Below the pieces are notes generated by a model, which had not been told where the DNA came from, did no database searches, and saw only the letters and a list, made by a program, of their open reading frames with translations. Made by a program: the position numbers and the translations under genes. A DNA stretch of 64,000 bases from Chryseobacterium ureilyticum (GTDB lineage: Bacteria > Bacteroidota > Bacteroidia > Flavobacteriales > Weeksellaceae), in the NCBI RefSeq assembly GCF_900156735.1, contig NZ_FTOL01000001.1, positions 1,302,001 to 1,366,000 on the forward strand. The letters run 5' to 3'. Positions within the stretch are counted from its first letter, which is position 1; each line of letters opens with the position of its first letter. This document shows, in pieces, positions 35,326-43,576 of this stretch.

Positions 35326-36447
35326 TTAGTTTACTTGTTTTTCAACCAGCAGCCAACCCTATGATCAAAACTCTGATATCAGTCATTTATCTGCAACTCT
35401 GTAATAAGACCTTAGGTTTATGATCTTTAAGATTTCTTCTTTTTCCAGCTCCAAATTTATACAATTATGGGCATAATCACAGATTTTTTCCCTTTTATAA
35501 AAACATCACTCTCTCAGTAAGAAAAAGACTCCGGATACTAACAATGTGTGATAACTGCAATATAAAAAACAAGCTGTAATACATAGGTTATAAAAACACC
35601 ACCTTGTACTGCAGCAATTAAGTTATATTAAATTCCACGTCATGAACACAAATCATCATAAAGGTGACAAATCTTTCAAATTCCTGAAAACTGGAATTTA
35701 CAGTCAAAATAAATTTATAACTTTCTTGCAAAGAAAATTAAATATTACCACAGAATTGACGCATTAAAAAGTTATGCTTAAAAAATACCCTAAGAGCGTT
35801 AAAAATAAATGTATTATTTCTACTCCATATACGATAATAATAAATATAATCACATGACTTGCAGAATATTAATGTAATTTATTTAGATATACATTTACTG
35901 CTCATAATAGTTGTACATTCTCATTAGTACAATTGACTCTCCCCTAAAAAGGAGGGTTTTGTTATATACTCTTCTCCTAAGCATTAGAAAGGTTAATATC
36001 TGTAGGATATTAAATCGGACTGTAAAATTTACTATATAGTGTTTCCAGGATATAAGTGTGATTATACCTCTACAGAAATCTACTCATAATAGCGGGGATT
36101 TTTTATTTACACAGTTTTCGATTTTGCAAAATGTAATGACTTTTGTATGGGAAATTGTAATTGCTATGCGAAGCCGAAAGTGAAAATTCTAATTTTCATC
36201 ATCATAGTGCCGTTGACCACTCCTTTAAAGATGTTATCGTTTTAGTAAGAGTAACAAATACTATATAGCTTTCAGAAACCATCAAAACGAAATAAGATAA
36301 AGCATCAATATTCCAAACAAATTTGAATTCTAACATTAAGCTATGATCGGAGGAATGATAGAGTATAGTAATGTTATGTTTTCTGAATAGCGTAATTATA
36401 TATTGTATCTTCACTAAGATATAAATACAATCTTGTCTTAAAAATTC
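35326..36447. other. Intergenic region with a decayed duplication
   Basis: It contains the CsbD-like pseudogene and its upstream region, which is a duplicate of 38.63-38.72 kb starting near 35,547. A short hairpin near 35,940-35,960 (CCCCT/AGGAGGG with T-rich tail) may be a terminator. A 70-codon minus-strand frame at 36,202-36,414 has hydrophobic AT-rich composition and I do not support it as a gene. Confidence 0.4.
35642..35767 (+). pseudogene. Decayed CsbD-like gene copy
   Basis: The start (MNTNHHKGDKSFKF) matches the intact CsbD-like gene at 38.7 kb, as does about 95 bases upstream. One A is missing after TTCAAA, which shifts the frame; in the other frame IPENWNLQSK matches IPGDWDVQSK of the intact protein. 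Further downstream the sequence diverges and a stop follows after 41 codons. A duplicated gene that has been lost. Confidence 0.65.
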
Positions 36448-36612
36448 CTAAAAATGTTTTTTCAAAATATAAACACGCTCTATTGTATGTAGCTTTTCTA
36501 GCTGATAATCAGTTAGAAAACATTCTATAGCATCTATATTTTCTCCAATTAATTGATCTTCTGATATAATATTCTGACTTTTATCGTGGAAGTAATATTT
36601 TTTACTAGTCAT
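36448..36612 (-). CDS. Possible 54-residue protein
   Basis: From ATG at 36612: MTSKKYYFHDKSQNIISEDQ then LIGENIDAIECFLTDYQLEK and LHTIERVYILKKHF. The composition is charged and amphipathic, unlike the surrounding non-coding DNA. No motif or family recognised. It is followed by other small minus-strand frames. Confidence 0.35.
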   Translation of the reverse strand: MTSKKYYFHDKSQNIISEDQLIGENIDAIECFLTDYQLEKLHTIERVYILKKHF

Positions 36613-36685
36613 ATCGATAAATAATTTTTATTTGTAAAATCTTTTTTTCTGTTCAGAGTACTTTTCAAACTTTTAAAGTATTGAC

Positions 36686-36868
36686 TTAACCCAAGTTGTG
36701 AACCAATTTCTGTGTTATCTCATTAGTTTTTATTTGAAATTTCAATATTTGGGCAACATCTTTATAATCATATGATTTGTACTCATTACTTGTTGCACAG
36801 TCATAAAACAAAATATGGTTTACTGCAATAATTCCTAATAAGTAATAACTTTTAATTTCCAAGATCAT
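36686..36868 (-). CDS. Possible 60-residue protein
   Basis: MILEIKSYYLLGIIAVNHIL then FYDCATSNEYKSYDYKDVAQ and a helical end. A short hydrophobic start is followed by a hydrophilic part. No homologue recognised, and the composition alone gives weak support. Confidence 0.25.
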   Translation of the reverse strand: MILEIKSYYLLGIIAVNHILFYDCATSNEYKSYDYKDVAQILKFQIKTNEITQKLVHNLG

Positions 36869-36937
36869 GTTTATGGATTTCCATGATTTTATAGGTATAA
36901 GTATCTCATCTTTGATTTATATTTTCCATTTATTCTG

Positions 36938-37063
36938 TTATAATCGAAATTTTAGCTTTCTCTCCGTTTTAATGATTTCCGATAGTGAGAAATTATAAAA
37001 AAGGTCGGTTTGGTAAGGAAAAAAATTCTTTTCATGAGCCTTCAAACGTTTTTTTGGATTCAT
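36938..37063 (-). CDS. Possible 41-residue basic protein downstream of shared element
   Basis: MNPKKRLKAHEKNFFPYQTD then LFYNFSLSEIIKTERKLKFR and L. It starts 41 bases downstream of the third copy of the AAAGATGGCCGTTT element on the minus strand, which could supply its promoter. Composition is basic. No family recognised. Confidence 0.3.
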   Translation of the reverse strand: MNPKKRLKAHEKNFFPYQTDLFYNFSLSEIIKTERKLKFRL

Positions 37064-37104
37064 GATGAAATATATTCTATATCAACCATCATATCATATA
37101 AACT

Positions 37105-37140
37105 AAAGATGGCCGTTTCACTATATATCAAGCTATATAA
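37105..37140. repeat. Shared element, copy 3
   Basis: AAAGATGGCCGTTT followed by a spacer and CAAGCTATATAA. The 3' CCGG end of the other copies is not kept. There is no araC gene next to it here; the ChaA-like gene ends 19 bases away. Confidence 0.45.
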
Positions 37141-37158
37141 TGCATAACTTAAATAGGT

Positions 37159-38256
37159 TTATGGTACAATTGTAATAAAAAGATAAATTAAAAAAATAGC
37201 GATCAATACAATTCCCTGCATGATATTAGTTCTGCCTGTTGCCAGTGAAACAGTAATAATAAAAAGAGCCAGCCCTAAAAGTATTGTTGATTTGATATCT
37301 ATCCCCAATGTCATTCTTATACCGGTTATTAGAGATATAATGGCAATCGCAGGAATACTTAGTCCGATACTCGCTAAAGCTGAACCAAAAGCCAGATTTA
37401 ATGAAGTTTGAATCTGATCACTTTTTGCAGCTCTGAATGCAGCCAGACCTTCCGGAAGCAGAACAATACCAGCAATAATGATACCTACAAGAGATTTGGG
37501 GGCACCCACAGAAACAACTATATGTTCAACATCCTTTGAAAGAAGTTTTGCCAGCAAAACGACTATTCCCAGGGATAAAATTAACAATATACAATTGATA
37601 TACAATTGTTTTGTGGAAATTATTTTATTATTGCTTTCTACAGGCAGATTCTCGGATAATTTGTTTTGTGGAGAAATGAAAAAGCTTCGATGTCTAAAAG
37701 TTTGGATCATGGTAAATCCAAGATAAAGCCCTAAAGAAATCAAGGCGATAAAAAGAAGTTGGAGGGACGTGTATTCGCCTCCGAGGTGACTTACCGTATA
37801 ATTGGGCAGAATAAGCACAAAAATAATAACAGAGGTCAGTGTAATCAGTGCCGTACTTACCCCCTGTAAGGTAAAGCTCTGTTCTCTATATCGTAAGGAT
37901 CCTATCACAATACAGCTTCCAATGATTCCCGTAAGGATTATCATCACTGCAGCAAAAACCGTATCTCTGGCAAGAGTAATGGTTTCTAAACCTTTTGCTC
38001 CCATCATAATGGAAATAATAAGCCCTACTTCTATGACCGTAATGGCAAATGCCAAAAGCAAAGTTCCAAATGGTTCCCCCAAACGATGCGCAATAACTTC
38101 GGAATGGTACACCGCAGCTAAAACACTTCCTATTAAAAATAAAGTAAGAATCACAGAGTAATACCCTGAAGAAAAAACAGAATTTCCAACATAAGAGAAC
38201 CATGCCAGGATAGGAATCAAAAATGTCCACATCCTTAAATATTTTTTTATATACAT
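37159..38256 (-). CDS. chaA: Calcium/cation:proton antiporter (ChaA-like, CaCA family)
   Basis: A 365-residue integral membrane protein with about eleven helices. The two alpha-repeat motifs of the CAX/ChaA group are clear: HRLGEPFGTLLLAFAITVIEV at about residues 57-77 and LPEGLAAFRAAKSDQIQTSLN with FGSALASIGLSIPA at about 260-300, each with the acidic residues used for cation binding. It exports Ca2+, Na+ or K+ in exchange for protons across the inner membrane. The gene is monocistronic, with the CsbD-like stress gene divergent upstream. Identity of the cation is not decided by sequence. Confidence 0.88.
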   Translation of the reverse strand: MYIKKYLRMWTFLIPILAWFSYVGNSVFSSGYYSVILTLFLIGSVLAAVYHSEVIAHRLGEPFGTLLLAFAITVIEVGLIISIMMGAKGLETITLARDTVFAAVMIILTGIIGSCIVIGSLRYREQSFTLQGVSTALITLTSVIIFVLILPNYTVSHLGGEYTSLQLLFIALISLGLYLGFTMIQTFRHRSFFISPQNKLSENLPVESNNKIISTKQLYINCILLILSLGIVVLLAKLLSKDVEHIVVSVGAPKSLVGIIIAGIVLLPEGLAAFRAAKSDQIQTSLNLAFGSALASIGLSIPAIAIISLITGIRMTLGIDIKSTILLGLALFIITVSLATGRTNIMQGIVLIAIFLIYLFITIVP

Positions 38257-38723
38257 AAAAACATTAATAATTTTTTTACCATTGAATTCTCTTTTGGAGA
38301 GAATCAGCAGATTTATATTCTCCTTTTCAAAAACAGTTTTATAAATGATTTAAAGTGGAACAGAGAGGTATGCCGGAAGTATTAAATAATGAAAGGAAAA
38401 GAAGTGAATACACTGGTTCTTAGAGTCCAGATTGTCAGCTCAATGCAATTATTCAGCAAGATACAAATAATCAATCACTTATTTGGAATTATTGAGCAGT
38501 ATTTTAAGTTTGTAATCATTTCTTAGACTTAACCACCTCCATTACTTTATAAGGAGTCATCAAACACTGCTTTTATGATCAACCACATTTCAGATGTTCA
38601 AAATAAGCTGGAATTTTGTAAAAGTGTGATATGTGCAACATAAAAGAAACAATCTGTAATACAATAGATTAATAAATACCCAACTTTGTATTGTAGCAAT
38701 GAAGTTACACTAAAACCTACCTT
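38257..38723. other. Intergenic region between divergent genes
   Basis: It holds the promoters of the ChaA-like and CsbD-like genes. The last about 95 bases are shared with the region before the CsbD-like pseudogene at 35.6 kb, so they probably carry the CsbD promoter. No further feature recognised. Confidence 0.45.
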
Positions 38724-38942
38724 ATGGACACAAACCACAACAAAGGCAACCAATCTTTCAAAATTCCAGGAGACTGGGATGTGCAATCAAAACAATTGAA
38801 AGAAAAATTTTCAACATTAACGGACCACGACCTGAAGCTTGAAGAAGGTAAAGAAAAGGAAATGCTGGAAAGAATCGGAAACAGATTAAGAAAAAACCGT
38901 GAAGAAGTTCTCAATATTATCAAAGAAATCAATCTTTCATAA
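38724..38942 (+). CDS. CsbD-like stress protein
   Basis: A 72-residue hydrophilic protein. IPGDWDVQSKQLKEKFSTLT and DHDLKLEEGKEKEMLERIGN match the W-x(5)LK-x-KF-x-x-LTD-x-DL-x(3)EGK pattern of CsbD proteins, followed by a helical tail. CsbD family members are induced by general stress; their mechanism is unknown. The gene has a decayed copy 3 kb upstream. Confidence 0.75.
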   Translation: MDTNHNKGNQSFKIPGDWDVQSKQLKEKFSTLTDHDLKLEEGKEKEMLERIGNRLRKNREEVLNIIKEINLS

Positions 38943-39064
38943 ATTGTTTTCAAGGACAGTTAAAGCCAATGAAAAGATATATTTATCAAACGCTTTCACT
39001 GGAAAAAGGGGTGGAATATTAGACAGTTCTGTCCCTTTTATTTACAATACCATCTGCTCTTTTT

Positions 39065-39421
39065 ATGTTTAAACCCACAGTGATGAATCATAGAGAACTT
39101 GAAAAATCGAAAGTATATATTACAAGCCAGATTGTAGATTACATTCCAAATTCTGTAGTCAGTAAAAATATACTTGAAAAACTGACCGGTAATATCAGTG
39201 TTTTATCTTTTGATGACAAAGAAGGGTTATCTGAAAAGATATCTCCTTTCGATACTGTTGCACAGATCATTGAAGGTAAAGCTGAAATCATTATAGACGG
39301 AGCTTCTTACTTTATGGAAGAAGGTGAATGCATTATCATTCCTGCCCATAAACGTCATTCAATAAAAGGAAATAAACGCTTTAAGATGATATTAACAATA
39401 ATAAAAAGCGGATATGAATAA
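39065..39421 (+). CDS. Cupin-domain protein, module B
   Basis: A 118-residue single cupin. The C-terminal half has the two-motif shape: FDTVAQIIEGKAEIIIDGAS and FMEEGECIIIPAHKRHSIKG. The usual metal His residues of motif 1 are absent (SPFDTVAQ where H-x-H is normal), and motif 2 keeps one His pair region (AHKRHS). It probably binds a small molecule rather than catalysing. The stop overlaps the next gene by 8 bases, so the two are translationally coupled. Met7 is an alternative start. Confidence 0.78.
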   Translation: MFKPTVMNHRELEKSKVYITSQIVDYIPNSVVSKNILEKLTGNISVLSFDDKEGLSEKISPFDTVAQIIEGKAEIIIDGASYFMEEGECIIIPAHKRHSIKGNKRFKMILTIIKSGYE

Positions 39422-39644
39422 TCTAAACACTATATCTATTTTAACGAAAAAGATATTTAAAAAAACAGTTGAAATCCAAAAAGAATTTCCTGAACTGTAT
39501 GAACTTCTAGATGAAACTCCATTATTTTTTTCTGAGAAAGAAAAAAATATTACGATAAAAGATTTAAGACAATATCTTGTTTCCCTTATCATACAACAAA
39601 AATCCTTTGAAAAAGGAACTATGAAGAAAAATGATCTACAATAA
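39414..39644 (+). CDS. 76-residue protein of module B
   Basis: MNNLNTISILTKKIFKKTVE then IQKEFPELYELLDETPLFFS and EKEKNITIKDLRQYLVSLII, ending in a charged tail. It is predicted to be helical with an acidic middle. It is coupled to the cupin gene by an 8-base overlap and followed by the helical protein. Family not recognised. The tight operon arrangement is the main support for its being real. Confidence 0.65.
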   Translation: MNNLNTISILTKKIFKKTVEIQKEFPELYELLDETPLFFSEKEKNITIKDLRQYLVSLIIQQKSFEKGTMKKNDLQ

Positions 39645-39651
39645 AATTCTA

Positions 39652-40449
39652 ATGAAAAAGTTAATCAAGCATCCAAAGAGCAAATCGGGTCTCAGAAATA
39701 AAAAAAATATTTCAAGAAGAGCCTATTATTCCCAGTTTACCTCTCTGTTCTATCTGCGAAATACCAACATCACCTTAGAAAGAGACGCTAAAGAAATTCT
39801 TAGAATGTTAAAAGAATTACAGCAGCTTATTAACAAATCAAGATTGATATTTAGCACATATTGCAGCTTAAGCCAGCATAACCTGTGGCAGTCTGTTTTA
39901 GAAGACCTGAGTGAGAACATAAAGAATATTAGAATCCAGTTTGAATATATACTGGGAAATATTATTAAAAAAAATAAAATCAATTCACTCATATTCTGGC
40001 AGCAAAACAAACTCTACACAGATGAAATGGAAGTAATCCATAAAAAACTTATTCTGTTGACTATTCAGATTTTACCGGAAGAAGAAAGATTATCTTGGAG
40101 GGTAAATATTTATAATTTTTATGATGAAATTTTTTCTTTACTTACTCCACTTATCGGGATGTGCAGGCTTGAATTAGACTTTATAGAAAAATATTCACCT
40201 AAAACCTTTAACCAAAATGTTATGGATATTATTAAAGATATTCCAGAAAATTACACATTACAGGAAGCAAAGGAATATGAACACGAATACATAAAAATAT
40301 TAACTAACTACAGTCATGAATTATGTAGGAAAAATAATTTTTGGGACAGCTTATTATATATCCTTTCAGGCGGCTTGTACCCATTACCATCAGAACGTAC
40401 CTTAACTAAAAAAAGGATCTACAGAAAAATAAAAGATAAGCTTTCTTGA
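39652..40449 (+). CDS. 265-residue helical protein of unknown function, module B
   Basis: An all-helical basic protein with conserved Trp/Cys positions: FSTYCSLSQHNLWQSVLEDL, INSLIFWQQNKLYTDEMEVI, LLTPLIGMCRLELDFIEKYS, EAKEYEHEYIKILTNYSHEL and FWDSLLYILSGGLYPLPSER. It has no signal peptide. The WQQNK and EHEY motifs recur in the truncated copy at 25 kb. The frame is open seven codons further upstream; I use the ATG at 39652 (MKKLIKHPKSK), which starts 7 bases after the previous stop. No known family recognised. It is always followed by the small MKTI protein. Confidence 0.72.
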   Translation: MKKLIKHPKSKSGLRNKKNISRRAYYSQFTSLFYLRNTNITLERDAKEILRMLKELQQLINKSRLIFSTYCSLSQHNLWQSVLEDLSENIKNIRIQFEYILGNIIKKNKINSLIFWQQNKLYTDEMEVIHKKLILLTIQILPEEERLSWRVNIYNFYDEIFSLLTPLIGMCRLELDFIEKYSPKTFNQNVMDIIKDIPENYTLQEAKEYEHEYIKILTNYSHELCRKNNFWDSLLYILSGGLYPLPSERTLTKKRIYRKIKDKLS

Positions 40450-40492
40450 CAAAGCCTCAACCTAAATTTTCCATCCTATTAAATAGTTTATA

Positions 40493-40756
40493 ATGAAAAC
40501 AATACATCTCTTTCGGTTTAACGATTCTATTTTCCGTAAAATTCCTTTCTTCAAAGAAGAAAATAGGCTGAAAACCGATGTAACAGAAATTGATTTAATG
40601 AATATTGAAATAGTAACTGAATATATTGTGAAAACCCATGATGACTTTAGTTTCGACAACACATCAGTAAATGATCTTTTATCGATGTGCAAGAAAGCTC
40701 AAAGAATAATTGAACATTACTTTATTTTGGGAGTGAATGGTTATGATGTTATTTGA
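40493..40756 (+). CDS. Small conserved MKTI(H/Y)LF-family protein, copy 4 (module B type)
   Basis: An 87-residue copy, about 90 per cent identical to that at 25.7 kb: MKTIHLFRFNDSIFRKIPFF, DLMNIEIVTEYIVKTHDDF, DLLSMCKKAQRIIEHYF, ending YDVI. It follows the helical protein by 43 bases. Together with the module A copies it defines a family with invariant RK-x-PFF, DLMN, VTE, HDDF, DLLSMC, IEHYF and YDVI. Function unknown. Confidence 0.77.
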   Translation: MKTIHLFRFNDSIFRKIPFFKEENRLKTDVTEIDLMNIEIVTEYIVKTHDDFSFDNTSVNDLLSMCKKAQRIIEHYFILGVNGYDVI

Positions 40757-40799
40757 CAATTACTAATCAAACCTTATTCAGATAAGGAATTAAATGGAA

Positions 40800-40838
40800 T
40801 TAATCCAATATACCGTCATTACTATTATTTTTTTGGTA
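40800..40838 (-). pseudogene. Last codons of a MaoC-like gene cut by an IS element
   Basis: The minus strand reads KKNNSNDGILD and a stop, matching KKNNRNDDTLD at the end of the MaoC-like gene at 26.0 kb, including the flanking bases toward the MKTI gene. The match ends exactly where the IS256-like end begins. Confidence 0.6.
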
Positions 40839-41067
40839 GTGTCTCACTAACTGTGTAAGTTAAAAGTTATTCTGGAAAATTTTGAGCCCCTTAGAGCTCA
40901 AAAAATTTTACGGAAATAACTTTTTATTATTTTTTAACCATTACATAGTTATGATAGACAAAGAAGACTTATTAAACGATAAGGATTTCTATAGGTCCTT
41001 TCCAAATTTCCCACCAAATGTTTTGAGATCTCTTCGTTTATGGGTACAAGAACGAACAACCAAATAA
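40839..41067 (+). mobile_element. Remnant of an IS256-family element
   Basis: GTGTCTCACTAACTGTGTAA at 40839 looks like an IS terminal inverted repeat of the IS256 type. The frame from 40951 starts MIDKEDLLNDKDFYRSF, as many Bacteroidota IS256 transposases do, then changes to unrelated residues (PNFPPNVLRSLRLWVQERTT) and stops after 38 codons. The DDE catalytic domain and the right inverted repeat are absent. It is an internal or 3' deletion derivative and not mobile on its own. Confidence 0.5.
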
Positions 41068-41164
41068 ACAGTTATTATTCCAACAGTAATTTCTACAAGT
41101 GTTGAAAACTTAATTGCATTAAACAAAAGTCTAATAGAATTTGTATGATAAATTGGGGGGACAT

Positions 41165-41283
41165 AATTCATTTTTAATTTTGCTTAATCTAACCAAATCA
41201 TCAATAAAAGTGTTTGAAGATACACTCGTTAAGGTCACTAAAAAGCCAAAAGGCGCCAACTTAAGACAGTTGGCGTCATTTTT
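41165..41283. repeat. Dispersed intergenic repeat, copy R3, with terminator
   Basis: Same core and orientation as R1 and R2. The hairpin at 41253-41276 is the same sequence family as in R2 (GCGCCAACT stem) with a T-rich tail. The reverse strand reads APFGFLVTLTSVSSNTFIDD then LVRLSKIKNEL. The bases after the tail (AATAAGGCAGATTAA) recur after R4. Confidence 0.75.
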
Positions 41284-41321
41284 TATTACTTTGATAACAG
41301 AATAAGGCAGATTAATGTTTT

Positions 41322-42467
41322 TTAAAGTGTTTTAGACTCCAATGGAACCCAACCTTCTAATGCTTCAAATATTGTCATCATTTTCAAGGGAATTTTTTTG
41401 TCTTCCACCGTATCAAGTTTAAGGTTTGAAACAATTTTTTCTTCTTCCCCACTTTCAACCAATTCCACCCAATCCGGATTGATAACCAAGGTTCTGCCTA
41501 TTGCCAACATAGAAACACCATATTCTAAAACCTGATTTGCCATTGCAGGTGTTGTAATACCTCCGGCAACAAGAACAGGAACTCTGTTGTTTACATAATT
41601 GTTGAGTACAACTGATATTGGCTCATCTGAAAATTCTGAATCAATTGGTTTTTGATTGACAGCATCCAGCAAAGAGAAATGTAGATAATCAATCTTTTCT
41701 TCAATCAACTTATCAATTAAGATGAAAGTATCTTGAAGTCCATAGGTTTGTTGAGGTATCTCTTCAGGCGAGATTCTGTAACCAATTAAGAACGGACGAT
41801 CAACATATTCTAAAACTACTTTTTTAACTTCTCGAACAATTTCAAGGCTAAGTCTCAAACGATTTTCAAGAGAACCTCCCCATTGGTCATTTCTTTTATT
41901 GAAAAAAGGGGATATGAAATTCTGAAGTAAAAACCCGTGAGCTCCGTGAATCTCAACACCATCAAAACCTGCTTCGATCGCTCTTTTGGTAGTTTCTCCA
42001 AATGCTTTGATGATTTCCAGAATCTCATTTTCATTCAATTCTTTCGGAAGATTTTCTTTATCAGAAAGCAGTATTGGCCCACTTGAAACAGCACTTGCAC
42101 TTACCACTTCGCCATTGGGAATCAGACCAGGAATTGCTTTATTTCCTGCGTGAAACATCTGTAGAATTGCGGAAGCTCCACCACTTTGGGCTGCTTTGGC
42201 CAGCTTCTTCAGACTTGGAAGAAAAGTATCGTCGTATCCTGCAAATTCATGCGTAAAACCGATGCCGTTTGCTGTAACGTGGGTACATCCTGTAATCACC
42301 AATCCTACCCCATTAACTCTTTTATGATAGTATTCGACTTCTTCATTGGAAATGGTAAAATCTTCATTCGATGCCCAAGTGGTCATGGGTGCCATTACCA
42401 ATCGATTTTTTAAACTAATTCCTTTGTCAAATGCTAAGGGAGAAAATAGCTTATTATATTTATTCAT
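41322..42467 (-). CDS. NADH:flavin oxidoreductase (old yellow enzyme family), first copy
   Basis: A 381-residue FMN-binding TIM barrel. KNRLVMAPMTTW near residue 21 is the N-terminal FMN site; GFDGVEIHGAHGFLLQNFIS carries the substrate-contact His pair; NKRNDQWGGSLENRLRL follows, and GGITTPAMANQVLEYG and AIGRTLVINPDWV bind the FMN phosphate. Such enzymes reduce activated C=C bonds of enones, quinones or nitro compounds with NAD(P)H. The Cys found in YqjM-type enzymes at the N-terminal strand is replaced (MAPMTTW), so it is closer to the classical group. It is the last gene of the minus-strand redox operon, 28 bases after the SDR. Confidence 0.9.
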   Translation of the reverse strand: MNKYNKLFSPLAFDKGISLKNRLVMAPMTTWASNEDFTISNEEVEYYHKRVNGVGLVITGCTHVTANGIGFTHEFAGYDDTFLPSLKKLAKAAQSGGASAILQMFHAGNKAIPGLIPNGEVVSASAVSSGPILLSDKENLPKELNENEILEIIKAFGETTKRAIEAGFDGVEIHGAHGFLLQNFISPFFNKRNDQWGGSLENRLRLSLEIVREVKKVVLEYVDRPFLIGYRISPEEIPQQTYGLQDTFILIDKLIEEKIDYLHFSLLDAVNQKPIDSEFSDEPISVVLNNYVNNRVPVLVAGGITTPAMANQVLEYGVSMLAIGRTLVINPDWVELVESGEEEKIVSNLKLDTVEDKKIPLKMMTIFEALEGWVPLESKTL

Positions 42468-42495
42468 TACTTAAAAATTCTTTTTTTATTAAATA

Positions 42496-43239
42496 TTACC
42501 AGTCTTGCAAAGTTGGGCTGATAACAATATCATTCACGTTGACATTATCAGGTTGATCAAATGCAAATAACACAGCATTAGCAATGTCTTCAGGTTCAAT
42601 AGCCTGCTTGTTCAGCTCTGCCGCGATTTCCGCCCCTTCCTTATTGGTCACTTTATCTGCCCATCCAGTGTTAATCACTCCCGGACTTATCAAGCTTATC
42701 TTAATTCCTTTATGAACAGAAACTTCTTTTCTTAAACTTTCTGTAATTGCCCGAACGAAAAATTTAGTCCCGTGATAGATACCTGCACCGACGTCGATAT
42801 TAATTCCTGCCACAGAGCCCATATTGACAATATGACCGGATTTCTGCTCCAACATTTTAGGAAGAACTGCTGCAATTGCATTCAGATAACCTTTGATATT
42901 GGTATCAATCATTGCATTCCACTCATCAATCGCGACGTCCTTCCATTGTGAAAATAACATCAGACCAGCATTGTTAACCAAGTTATCTATCCTTCCAAAT
43001 TTCTCAATGGCAAAATCAACCATCGTTTTCATTTGCTCAATATCTGTTACATCGGCAACAAAGATCTCAGCTTTACCCCCTCCATCTTGAATCTGTTGTT
43101 TAACTTTCCCTATTTTATCATCAGCTCTGGATACCAAAACAATACTGGTTCCGGCTTTGGCTAATTTTAATGCTGTTGCAGCACCAATTCCTGAAGATGC
43201 CCCAGTAATAATGGTGACCGACTCTTTTAATTTTTTCAT
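42496..43239 (-). CDS. Short-chain dehydrogenase/reductase
   Basis: A 247-residue classical SDR. The cofactor site is TGASSGIG at residues 13-20, the structural NNAG is in NLVNNAGLM, and the catalytic site is Ser in MGSVAG with Y-H-G-T-K. The Arg after the second strand (VSRADD) favours NADP(H). It probably oxidises or reduces a small alcohol or carbonyl. It lies in the redox operon between the ABM protein and the first old yellow enzyme. Confidence 0.9.
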   Translation of the reverse strand: MKKLKESVTIITGASSGIGAATALKLAKAGTSIVLVSRADDKIGKVKQQIQDGGGKAEIFVADVTDIEQMKTMVDFAIEKFGRIDNLVNNAGLMLFSQWKDVAIDEWNAMIDTNIKGYLNAIAAVLPKMLEQKSGHIVNMGSVAGINIDVGAGIYHGTKFFVRAITESLRKEVSVHKGIKISLISPGVINTGWADKVTNKEGAEIAAELNKQAIEPEDIANAVLFAFDQPDNVNVNDIVISPTLQDW

Positions 43240-43279
43240 ATTTCTAAATTTTATAAACGATTATAAATTCGACTCAGAA

Positions 43280-43558
43280 TTATTTGGATCGATAAATAAT
43301 CGGTTGCTCTTGTAATTTATCAAATGATGCAAAAAACTCCTTTGAATATGATTGCTCATTATGGAGATCTAAGCCATCTACACTTTCCCATTTTTCATTA
43401 AGGATAAAAGTATTTTCTTCATCAATACTCTGGTGGACATCATATTCGATGCAGGCCTCTTCTTTCTTAGATAATTCCGGGAGACTGTATAGAAGGTCTT
43501 TTATCTCTTGCACATGCTCAGGCTTTGCCTTTACGACAACGGTTAAATAAATATTCAT
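43280..43558 (-). CDS. ABM-type antibiotic/quinol monooxygenase-like protein
   Basis: A 92-residue dimeric alpha/beta-barrel (ABM/YgiN) protein: VVVKAKPEHVQEIKDLLYSL, then EEACIEYDVHQSIDEENTF and NEKWESVDGLDLHNEQSYSK. Family members use no cofactor and oxidise quinols or polyketides, or only bind them. Placement with two old yellow enzymes supports quinone-related chemistry. It starts 18 bases downstream of the YqjM-like gene. Confidence 0.85.
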   Translation of the reverse strand: MNIYLTVVVKAKPEHVQEIKDLLYSLPELSKKEEACIEYDVHQSIDEENTFILNEKWESVDGLDLHNEQSYSKEFFASFDKLQEQPIIYRSK

Positions 43559-43576
43559 AAAATTTGTTTTTTGATG

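Noticed and set aside
36202..36414. 70-codon minus-strand frame
   Set aside because: AT-rich hydrophobic composition, no motif, no neighbour coupling; not better than chance.
37886..38230. 114-codon minus-strand frame inside the ChaA-like gene
   Set aside because: Its Cys/Tyr/Ser-rich composition is a frame-shifted reading of membrane helices of the antiporter.
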